Notes under the pieces: model-generated
Databases searched by the model: none
Told to the model about the DNA's origin: nothing
Seen by the model: only the letters and a program-made list of their open reading frames with translations
Translations under genes and position numbers: made by a program
In this document: in pieces, positions 6,552 to 12,830 of the stretch
Position numbering within the stretch: the first letter of the stretch is position 1
Layout of the letters: each line of letters begins with the position of its first letter
Source of the DNA: an uncultured bacterium
Lineage (GTDB): Bacteria > Cyanobacteriota > Vampirovibrionia > Gastranaerophilales > Gastranaerophilaceae
NCBI GenBank assembly: GCA_949286405.1
Contig: CASECH010000031.1
Location: 1 to 12,868 of the forward strand
DNA length: 12,868 nt
Reading direction: 5' to 3'

Positions 6552-9500
6552 ATATCTTTCAAGTAAATTCCCTGAGTTACTTTGTATTTGTTTTTGTTCT
6601 TCAGGTTTTACTTGTGCAGTTTCTGTAGGTTCAATATTTGCGTAGTATGCAGGATCTTTCAAACCCTCCATTGCTTTCATAACACCAAGTCTGCCTGCTT
6701 TAAGTTGCATATCTGCCATTATCGCTTCTACTGTATATGTTACTAGTACAGAGAATACTGTCCAACTTATACCTGCTATTGTAAGTGCTTTTTGCAACTC
6801 AGGTGTAAAGAATATTGATTTGATATTGCCATTCATTAATAATTTAACAACTTCATCTGGATGTTCGTTAAATTCTTTGACCAAAGTATCACAAATTTTA
6901 TTTAATTGTTCTTTTGGTACATTATCTATTATTTTTTCAAGGCGTGGAATGATTTTTAGCATTGTATCTTTATCCATGCTCTTGATATGTAATGTATTGA
7001 AAGCAAATTCTTCAAATTCTTCAGGAGTCATATTTTGTATTTGATTTTTCATTTGAGCAAGAATATTTTTTGGATTTCTTAATCTTTCAGGAATAAATCC
7101 AACAGCTTCTTTTATTGTAGTTGTTTGAACTTTATTACTTACAGCTTTTAGAATATTCATAGCTTCAGATAAATCAACTGCTGCAAAGGTTGGAACTTCT
7201 TTCGGATTAACAATGCCCGGTTTTTGTCTCATAAATTCTTGTATGTTTTTCAAAGATGCCTCTCCTAGAAGTTTGTTGAAATCTTCTTTGCCCAAGAATT
7301 TTTGAAGCATAGTTATTGTGTCTTGGTTCAACGGAACATATCCTTGATTGTTTTGGGATATTTCTTGTATTTGTTGTTCCAATTTAGCTATACCATCTTT
7401 AAATCCTTTTGAATTAATTATGTCAATTGTATCTGCAATAGTTGGTGCTATTTTATAAGTATATCCTGCAAATTCAGGGCTAACTGCGTGAGCTAGTATA
7501 TTATGAACGTCAAAAGCTTGGTCTTCATTAAGTAATCTCGGATTTGTGAACATATCAATTACGTTAGCTCTTAGTTCTGGAGTCATAATATCTATAACAC
7601 GTACGTATTTATTTGTATCAGGGTCAATATAGCTGCCATGCATAATTACATCAAAGAACTTATTGAGGTCTTTTTTATTTATTGCATTATCAAATAAGGC
7701 TGAGTTTTCAGATAATTTTACTAAATTATCCTTTATTGTGTATAGATAAGTGATTTGTTCTTCGTTACTCATTTTTCTTATTGAATTAGCACCATTTTGT
7801 GTATTAAGAATTATCTTTTTAATTACGTCTACAATTGGATCTTTTTGTAAGTCAACACCTTTTAGCATTGCACCAAGAGGTTTAACGTCAATTTTATACT
7901 TATTCATTGTTCCATTTGCATAGACATAGTGAGTTTCTTTTAAGTTTACGTTATTAACTTGGTTTGTAATATTTTTTGAAACTCCATCTAAATATTTTTT
8001 AAACCATTTTTTCTGCATAATGTTAGATGCAGAGCTTAATTTATTTGTTACTTTGTCAAGAAGTTTTGCAGGGGATACTTTACCTCTTGCAGCTTGGATT
8101 CCTGTATAAATTAATGGAGATGCTGCCATGGCCATACCACCATACCAAATGAATGGTTGCGCGATATCTGTTGCTGCTTCCATTGATTCAGAGTATACTT
8201 GAGAATTGTCATCTACTTTTTCAAATGTATTGAATACTTTTCGTTGTAGATTTTTGGCATCTCTCATTTGTTCGTCTGTAACTTCTTGTTTTTTTAGAAT
8301 TTCATTGAGTGCTACTTTTTCTTTGTATTCATTCTTTTTATATTTGTTATATGCCCAATATTGTTTTATAACATTTGGAATGAATAGTGCATATTCTTTT
8401 ATTTTATTTTGATTTTTCTTATTAGATTTTATATCTTTTACTTCATTATAATCTTCTTCTGTATAGCCAATAAAGTTTGTAGGGTCTTTTTCCAATTCTC
8501 TTTTTGCAGTGAAACGACCTGCTCTTGCTGCTGATTTTTGTAATTTAAGGCCTAAAATAATGCCTGCAAAACCGGTAACAGTTCCACCTATTAATCCTAG
8601 AACTCCTTTTTTACCCCATTTATGAGCCATAGAACCAGCTGTAAGTTTACTTAGAATTTCGTTAAAGTTTGTTTTTGGTCGAGAACTTTTAATTTTTGTC
8701 GCAGTTGTATCTAATGTCTCTTCTACAGCTTGTTTTTTACCATCCATTAAAGAGCTGAATAATTCTCCCCATTGTGCATGGTATGCCATACCTGTTTTTT
8801 TACTTTGTTTAAATTCTTTTAACAGACTTGCAGTTTCTTCTGAACCGTATTTTTTTACAGTATGTTCTATGAATTTATCTAGTACTCCTGTTTTTTCAAG
8901 TACCCAACCTGTAAATGCACCGACAGTGGCTCCAAGTATAGGAGTTGTTCCAATAATTACATTTGCAGCTACTTCCATGTTTTCAGAATTCTTTTCTGCT
9001 TCATTATTGATGATTCTTACTGTTCGTTGAATCACTTCTTGATCTTTTTTAGCTTGTTTTAATTTTTCAGCAGTCAATTGACGAGTAACTTTTTGAGAAT
9101 CGTCTGTTCTTGCTGATTTGTCTTTTAGGTATGCTCTTCTATCTTTAAAAATATTGTATATTGATTTAAACATTCCTGATTTTAATTTGGATTTTTTGTC
9201 TTTTTTTAGTAATTCAGGATGTTCTTTTAGTTCTTTTTTGGCAGCTTCAATTTGTTCAGGAGTATAATTTACAAAAGATTTTGCATCATCTAATTCTTTT
9301 CTTGCTTGATAACGAGCGATTTTAGAACTATCTGTTGATAATTTTGCTTCGAATATTGTAGCTCCGATGAATGCAGCTATAGTCGCTCCAAAAACTCCTA
9401 AGTGGTTTCTTAGGATTGAATTTCTTATTGGTTTTATTTGTTTTTGGACTTTTTCATATAGTAATCTTGCTTCTCTTTTTAGTTGAGGGTCTTTTATGCG

Positions 9501-9959
9501 TTTAATACTATTTTGACTTAATAAATCATAGGTACTAAAGTATTTGTCATTGCCAGTTTTCTTATTAAATTCAAAGATTCTTTCTGCTAAGTTTTGTGCT
9601 TCTTCACTATTTCTAAAAGTATCTTTTATTTTGGAAATCTTATCCATTTTTTTCGCAGTTGAGTGTTTCCCAACTAAATAATTTCCACCAAAGAATGTTA
9701 CCAAAGTTGCAAGAGATGATAATGGATCCACTGCTGTTTCAACGTTTTCTGCTACGTTTTCAGAGTGATTATCCATGATGTCGACAACGTCAATAATGGT
9801 CTTACCAAGCTCTTTCGCTTGTTGTAATTCAGCTTGAGTATGTTGGCGTCTCTTTGCTAATTCCTCACGTTGAGCTTGATTATCTTTTTGTTGTTCTTCC
9901 CATTTTTTGAAGTTGTGATTATTTTTTCTAACTTCATTTAGTGAATTAAAAAAATCCAT
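6537..9959 (-). CDS. Large repeat-containing, probably membrane-associated protein of unknown function
   Basis: I do not recognise this 1140-residue protein. Residues 1-55 are charged and coiled-coil-like with no signal peptide. Two motif types then alternate. Type A (about 46-97, 301-352, 566-617) is an AK-rich helix, then an (S)ExxE-A block, then a hydrophobic stretch. Type B (about 185-236, 449-503 and a diverged copy at 1060-1108) is a glycine-rich hydrophobic segment, then an R-x3-(K/R)-x-EL helix, then an aromatic/YT turn. Several hydrophobic segments carry glycine-zipper spacing: G343-G347-G351, G191-A195-G199 and G455-G459-G463. The best single membrane-segment candidate is 1059-1080. 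Residues 640-1050 are hydrophilic and mainly helical. The tail after 1110 is polar. GGAAG (9964-9968) precedes the ATG by 4 bases. The composition matches neighbouring genes, so recent transfer is not indicated. A structural or surface/membrane-organising protein and a pore-forming toxin are both possible; neither is shown. Confidence 0.9.
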   Translation of the reverse strand: MDFFNSLNEVRKNNHNFKKWEEQQKDNQAQREELAKRRQHTQAELQQAKELGKTIIDVVDIMDNHSENVAENVETAVDPLSSLATLVTFFGGNYLVGKHSTAKKMDKISKIKDTFRNSEEAQNLAERIFEFNKKTGNDKYFSTYDLLSQNSIKRIKDPQLKREARLLYEKVQKQIKPIRNSILRNHLGVFGATIAAFIGATIFEAKLSTDSSKIARYQARKELDDAKSFVNYTPEQIEAAKKELKEHPELLKKDKKSKLKSGMFKSIYNIFKDRRAYLKDKSARTDDSQKVTRQLTAEKLKQAKKDQEVIQRTVRIINNEAEKNSENMEVAANVIIGTTPILGATVGAFTGWVLEKTGVLDKFIEHTVKKYGSEETASLLKEFKQSKKTGMAYHAQWGELFSSLMDGKKQAVEETLDTTATKIKSSRPKTNFNEILSKLTAGSMAHKWGKKGVLGLIGGTVTGFAGIILGLKLQKSAARAGRFTAKRELEKDPTNFIGYTEEDYNEVKDIKSNKKNQNKIKEYALFIPNVIKQYWAYNKYKKNEYKEKVALNEILKKQEVTDEQMRDAKNLQRKVFNTFEKVDDNSQVYSESMEAATDIAQPFIWYGGMAMAASPLIYTGIQAARGKVSPAKLLDKVTNKLSSASNIMQKKWFKKYLDGVSKNITNQVNNVNLKETHYVYANGTMNKYKIDVKPLGAMLKGVDLQKDPIVDVIKKIILNTQNGANSIRKMSNEEQITYLYTIKDNLVKLSENSALFDNAINKKDLNKFFDVIMHGSYIDPDTNKYVRVIDIMTPELRANVIDMFTNPRLLNEDQAFDVHNILAHAVSPEFAGYTYKIAPTIADTIDIINSKGFKDGIAKLEQQIQEISQNNQGYVPLNQDTITMLQKFLGKEDFNKLLGEASLKNIQEFMRQKPGIVNPKEVPTFAAVDLSEAMNILKAVSNKVQTTTIKEAVGFIPERLRNPKNILAQMKNQIQNMTPEEFEEFAFNTLHIKSMDKDTMLKIIPRLEKIIDNVPKEQLNKICDTLVKEFNEHPDEVVKLLMNGNIKSIFFTPELQKALTIAGISWTVFSVLVTYTVEAIMADMQLKAGRLGVMKAMEGLKDPAYYANIEPTETAQVKPEEQKQIQSNSGNLLERYKKVS
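8109..9824 (-). repeat. Tandem internal repeats of about 255-266 codons in the large protein (two and a half copies)
   Basis: Unit 1 covers about residues 46-300 and unit 2 about 301-565. A third, partial unit starts at 566. Anchor residues align without gaps inside the A motif: Ala48/Ala303/Ala568 are each followed exactly 28 residues later by Ala76/Ala331/Ala596 at the end of an E-x-x-E-x-A or similar helix. In the B motif Gly188/Gly452 and Arg216/Arg482 align with offsets of 264 and 266 residues. The DNA copies have diverged greatly, so this is an old duplication and not a recent slippage product. Confidence 0.75.
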
Positions 9960-9984
9960 TTTTCTTCCAATTTTTCCCTTATAT

Positions 9985-9990
9985 ATTATA
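9985..9990 (-). promoter_or_regulatory. -10 element of the large repeat-protein gene
   Basis: A perfect TATAAT on the minus strand (complement of 9985-9990) would start transcription near 9978, leaving a leader of about 19 bases with GGAAG before the ATG. No convincing -35 is seen 17 bases upstream. The region is AT-rich. The kinase gene ends 80 bases upstream on the same strand, so read-through is also possible. Confidence 0.45.
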
Positions 9991-10039
9991 TAAATATCGT
10001 GGAAATAATTATTTGCGGATTTTTTTATAAATGTAAATA

Positions 10040-10699
10040 TTATTTAACAATAGGAAGTATGATATCAAATTCAGTTTCTTTAGATGTGGATTTTGTTAGT
10101 TTTAGTTCGCAATTTTGAGAGGCTAAATCTCTTTGACAAATGTAGAGGCCTAGACCGCTGCCTGTTTTTTTTGTTGTAAATCCTTCTGAAAATATTTCTT
10201 TTTGTTTTGATTTTGATATTTGAGTTCCATTATTTATAATTTTTATGGTTGCTTTTTCTTGATTTATTATAAGGTTTATGTTTATCCAACCTTTATTTGG
10301 GATTGCTTCTATTGCGTTTTTTATGATGTTTATAAGACAGGCAAGAAATTTATTTTCATCAATATATACAATTGCAGTGGTATTTATGTTGTCGATAATA
10401 TCAATTTTTTTATCGTTAATATATACTTTTGATAACTCAATAGCTTCTTTGATTATATCTCCTAGATCAATTTCAGTTTGTTTGATATTGTTTAGAGTTT
10501 TTAAATCCAGCAAGGAGTTATTCATGAGTTTTATAGCTTTTTTTATATTTGAAATTGCGTTATCTACAGAAGGATTTGTATAGTTGTCTGTATTTAATTT
10601 CTTTTTGATTATTTCAGAGTAAAGTTCGCATATAGAAAGATGGTTTCTTATTTCATGTGCGATACATCTTGCTTGTTGTTGAATTATTTCTTGCTCCAT
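10040..10699 (-). CDS. Short soluble sensor histidine kinase (HisKA + HATPase_c), no sensory domain
   Basis: This is a cytoplasmic histidine kinase that should autophosphorylate and pass phosphate to the regulator encoded just upstream. With the ATG at 10699 it has 219 residues. The H-box AHEIRNHL puts the phospho-acceptor at His15. The N-box NIIKNAIEAIP is at about 124-133 with Asn128. The G1-like box INNGTQIS is at 155-162, where the usual Asp of DxG is Asn. F- and G2-box sequence IFSEGFTTKKTGSGLGLYIC runs from about 169 to 188. No membrane segment, PAS, GAF or HAMP domain is present. The frame could be extended to a TTG at 10753, but GAGGG three bases before the ATG at 10699 and the start of homologous sequence favour the shorter protein. 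The first codons lie inside a structured RNA element. The HEIRN-type H-box is more usual for NtrB/KinA-like kinases than for partners of NarL regulators. A truncated sensor that lost its N-terminal domain is an alternative. Confidence 0.87.
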   Translation of the reverse strand: MEQEIIQQQARCIAHEIRNHLSICELYSEIIKKKLNTDNYTNPSVDNAISNIKKAIKLMNNSLLDLKTLNNIKQTEIDLGDIIKEAIELSKVYINDKKIDIIDNINTTAIVYIDENKFLACLINIIKNAIEAIPNKGWININLIINQEKATIKIINNGTQISKSKQKEIFSEGFTTKKTGSGLGLYICQRDLASQNCELKLTKSTSKETEFDIILPIVK

Positions 10700-10749
10700 T
10701 GTCCCTCGTCCACAATGAAGGCCCGACTTTGAATTCAAAACCGAGCCTT
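10697..10749 (-). promoter_or_regulatory. Two contiguous RNA hairpins covering the kinase ribosome binding site and start codon
   Basis: Read on the minus strand, hairpin 1 (10749 to 10718) has arms AAGGCTCGGTTTTG and CAAAGTCGGGCCTT around an AATT loop: 14 pairs, of which 3 are G-U. On the plus strand those three would be A-C mismatches, so the structure fits minus-strand RNA. Hairpin 2 (10717 to 10697) follows with no gap: CATTGT and ACAATG around the loop GGACGAGGG. The loop holds the Shine-Dalgarno sequence, and the right arm ends with the kinase ATG. No U-run follows, so it is not an intrinsic terminator. It lies between the regulator stop (10783) and the kinase. It could tune translation or mRNA processing, or be a palindromic repeat element that landed here. 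Confidence 0.6.
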
Positions 10750-10782
10750 CCAAATTAGTATGTAAGCTTTATTTGTAATAAA

Positions 10783-11481
10783 CTAGATTGCTAATTTTGC
10801 TCTTCTTTTGTTTGCAAATCCATTATTTAGTGCGTATAAAACTGCTTGAGTTCTATCATTTACTTGTAGTTTTTGGAATATATTATTTACGTGTGTTTTA
10901 ACTGTAGTTTCGGATATAAATAATTTGCTTGCAATACCCTTGTAGTTATTACCTTGTGTTAGTAAATCGAGTACTTCTTCTTCTCTTGATGTTAGGTATG
11001 AAAGAAGATTTTCTTCTGATGAATTTTCTGCTTCGTTTTTGAAAGAGTTTTGGAAGTATTCGAAGAATCTTGATGTTAGTGCAGAAGGAAGATAAATTTT
11101 ACCTGAAGCAACTTCATCCATCGCATAGATTAACTGTGCTGAAGCCATAGTTTTTAAAACATACCCCTTTGCTCCTAATTTCATAGCTCTGAAAATTAGG
11201 TCAGCATCGTCATATCCGCTAAGTGCTACAATTTTTACTCCAAGGTTTAGTTTTTCGATCTCTTGAATAGCTTGCAATCCATCTTTCTCAGGCATATTAA
11301 TATCCATTAAAACAATTTCTGGACGATGTTTTTTAATGAGATTAATTCCTAAATTTGCACTTGTAGTTGCTCCTACTACATCAAAGCTGCTTTCAAGAGT
11401 AATTAGTTCTTTTACTCCTCTTAAATGATCTGCATTATCATCTATAAGTATTACTCTTGATTTTCTTTTGAACTCTCTCAT
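10783..11481 (-). CDS. NarL/LuxR-family response regulator
   Basis: This is a DNA-binding response regulator of 232 residues. The receiver domain spans about 8-125: acidic pair Asp14/Asp15 in VILIDDN, phospho-acceptor Asp60 in IVLMDINMPEKDG, switch Ser88 in ALSGYDD, and Lys110 in GYVLK. A linker (about 126-162) leads to the LuxR-type helix-turn-helix at 163-223 (LTSREEEVLDLLTQG, then SETTVKTHVNNIFQKL). The basic tail (ANKRRAKLAI) is short. AGGGAG lies 8 bases upstream of the ATG. The kinase gene follows 83 bases after its stop on the same strand, so they are probably one transcript and a cognate pair. An inverted repeat around its likely promoter suggests autoregulation. Target genes are unknown. 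Confidence 0.94.
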   Translation of the reverse strand: MREFKRKSRVILIDDNADHLRGVKELITLESSFDVVGATTSANLGINLIKKHRPEIVLMDINMPEKDGLQAIQEIEKLNLGVKIVALSGYDDADLIFRAMKLGAKGYVLKTMASAQLIYAMDEVASGKIYLPSALTSRFFEYFQNSFKNEAENSSEENLLSYLTSREEEVLDLLTQGNNYKGIASKLFISETTVKTHVNNIFQKLQVNDRTQAVLYALNNGFANKRRAKLAI

Positions 11482-11505
11482 TTTTTTATCTCCCTATTTT
11501 TATTT

Positions 11506-11540
11506 CCCTCTACACTATACATACTACAACTTTTAGAGGG
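11506..11540 (-). promoter_or_regulatory. Response-regulator promoter region with flanking 7-bp inverted repeat
   Basis: CCCTCTA (11506-11512) and TAGAGGG (11534-11540) form a perfect inverted repeat with 21 bases between the arms. A minus-strand -10 candidate TATAGT (complement of 11514-11519) lies inside it. The far arm falls where a -35 would be, and no good -35 hexamer is present. This layout suits an operator for a dimeric regulator, possibly the response regulator itself. It could instead fold as a hairpin if transcription starts further upstream. Confidence 0.45.
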
Positions 11541-11550
11541 TTATTTTCAT

Positions 11551-11677
11551 CCATGCGGCGATTGATATTAATTCATTTAAGTTTGAGAAATTGTTCTAAA
11601 TCTATAGATTGAGAAAATCCCTCAACCATGCTCTAAATCATGCTTTTACTCTTTGTGACCGCATGGTTGATTTTTTT
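11551..11677 (+). ncRNA. Candidate small RNA or leader ending in an intrinsic terminator
   Basis: TCAACCATGC (11622-11631) pairs perfectly over 10 bp with GCATGGTTGA (11661-11670), followed directly by seven Ts (11671-11677): a textbook plus-strand intrinsic terminator with a 29-base loop. The same right arm can instead pair with an upstream CCATGCGG (11551-11558) through CCGCATGG (11659-11666), so two folds are mutually exclusive. A third small stem (TTGAG 11609-11613 with CTCAA 11621-11625) competes with the terminator's left arm. No plus-strand gene ends here: the nearest genes upstream are all on the minus strand, and rmuC has its own promoter downstream. A short plus-strand RNA would explain it. 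No convincing promoter for it is visible, and I recognise no known RNA family. The 5' end given is only the start of the structure. Confidence 0.4.
11661..11677 (+). terminator. Intrinsic terminator (3' arm and U-run)
   Basis: The 3' arm GCATGGTTGA plus a seven-T run. The 5' arm is at 11622-11631 (10 perfect pairs, five of them G-C). It works only in the plus direction, because on the minus strand no U-run follows the stem. It also insulates rmuC from any plus-strand antisense transcript crossing the two-component genes. Confidence 0.65.
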
Positions 11678-11702
11678 GATAAATTTTATTAAATTCGTCT
11701 TT

Positions 11703-11728
11703 TTGAACTAATTCGGTTATGGTATTAT
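11703..11728 (+). promoter_or_regulatory. rmuC promoter, extended -10 type
   Basis: TTGAAC (11703-11708) and TATTAT (11723-11728) are separated by 14 bases, which is short. TG at 11720-11721 gives an extended -10 (TGGTATTAT). Transcription should start near 11735, giving a leader of about 16 bases containing GAGGA (11743-11747) just before the ATG. Confidence 0.55.
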
Positions 11729-11750
11729 GAAAAAAAATATGTGAGGATGT

Positions 11751-12830
11751 ATGGATATTTTAATATTTTTAGTTGGTTTTATTGCTGGTGCTTTGTGCGT
11801 ATTTTTAATTTTTCATCTTGTTAATAAAAATAGTAAATCACTCCAGAATCAAAGTTTAGAGCAGATGAAAATGTATTTTGAAAATACTGCAAATAAATTG
11901 TTTAGGGAAAACTCTCAAGAGTTATCAAGTCAAAATGTTGAAAAATTAGATGAGTTTTTTAAGCGTTTTAAGGAGAGAATAGAGGACTTTGAAAGACGTG
12001 CTGATGCAAATTTCAAAATGGAGACAGAGAATTTTACGAAATTTGATATGAACATAAAGAGTTTTCTTGAAACAGGTAATAAGATTTCGCATGATGCAAA
12101 TTCTTTAGTTAACGTTATGAAATCAGACAACAGGTCAGCCGGCAGATGGGGTGAGATAGTTTTAGAGAGAGTCTTAGAAGCTTCTGGATTAAGAAAAGAT
12201 GAAGAATATAAAATTCAAATGGGAACTGCTGAAGGTCGACCTGATGCTACTGTATTTTTACCTGATAACAGATGTATTTTTATTGATAGCAAAACTTCTT
12301 TTGCTGCTTGGGATGGGTATGTTAATTCTCAGGATGAAAATGAAAAAGAGATTCATTTGAAAAGCTTTATTGATTCTACAAGAGCTCATATCAATGGATT
12401 AGCAAAGAGAGATTATTCTGTAGAAGATAGATCTCCTGATTATGTTTTGATGTTTATTCCGATTGAGAGTTGTTATTCTTTGATGTTTTGTGATAATTCT
12501 TCTTTATGGGATTATGCTTGGAAAAATAAAGTTATGCCTGTGTCCCCATCGACTTTGCTTGCTGCTTTGAAAATAATTAATTCTTTCCATGTGGTAGATA
12601 GACAGAATAAAAATGCTATTGAAATATCTCGTTTGTGCTCTGCTATGCTTGACAAATTTGCAGGTTTGTTATCAGATTTGTTAAAAATAAAATCAAATTT
12701 GGATACTACTTTGAAAAAATTGAACGGTTCTGGTAACATAATAAATCAGATTAAAAAAATAGAAAAACTTGGAGGGGTTATGTCAAAACAATTACCCGAG
12801 TTACCTGAAGAGTTGCAGGATTATGAATAG
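11751..12830 (+). CDS. rmuC: RmuC family protein (DNA recombination / nuclease-like)
   Basis: RmuC proteins limit recombination at inverted repeats in E. coli and carry a nuclease-like fold of the PD-(D/E)XK type; the biochemical activity is not settled. This copy has 359 residues, shorter than the E. coli protein of about 475. Residues 2-23 form an N-terminal membrane anchor, which puts the rest in the cytoplasm. Residues about 30-125 are a coiled coil, reduced compared with longer homologues. The RmuC core runs from about 130 to 335: GRWGEIVLERVLEASGL (131-147), GRPDATVFLPDN (162-173), IFIDSKTSFAAW (176-187), DYVLMFIPIES and VMPVSPSTLLAALKII. The likely active-site acidic residues and Lys (Glu135, Asp165, Asp179, Lys181) are present. 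The start is supported by GAGGA 3 bases upstream of the ATG and by the anchor beginning at once. It is transcribed divergently from the two-component pair. Confidence 0.95.
   Translation: MDILIFLVGFIAGALCVFLIFHLVNKNSKSLQNQSLEQMKMYFENTANKLFRENSQELSSQNVEKLDEFFKRFKERIEDFERRADANFKMETENFTKFDMNIKSFLETGNKISHDANSLVNVMKSDNRSAGRWGEIVLERVLEASGLRKDEEYKIQMGTAEGRPDATVFLPDNRCIFIDSKTSFAAWDGYVNSQDENEKEIHLKSFIDSTRAHINGLAKRDYSVEDRSPDYVLMFIPIESCYSLMFCDNSSLWDYAWKNKVMPVSPSTLLAALKIINSFHVVDRQNKNAIEISRLCSAMLDKFAGLLSDLLKIKSNLDTTLKKLNGSGNIINQIKKIEKLGGVMSKQLPELPEELQDYE

Noticed and set aside
6537..9959. Large protein as a phage tape-measure or contact-dependent toxin
   Set aside because: Length, helices and glycine-rich segments fit superficially, but there are no phage genes, no immunity-like small gene, no secretion signal and no recognisable toxin domain around it.
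10003..10016. AAATAATTATTT palindrome between the kinase and the large gene as a terminator
   Set aside because: It contains no G-C pair and no U-run follows on the minus strand. It is better explained by AT-rich composition.
10220..10583. Plus-strand open frames of 70 and 101 codons opposite the kinase
   Set aside because: They are antisense shadows of a well-supported kinase. Their products are generic hydrophobic sequence from AT-rich complement and lack ribosome binding sites.
10700..10753. Kinase reading frame extended to a TTG at 10753 (18 extra residues)
   Set aside because: The extension is translated from the hairpin element, uses a rare start codon with no suitable ribosome binding site, and adds nothing like a domain. 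The ATG at 10699 has GAGGG in front of it.
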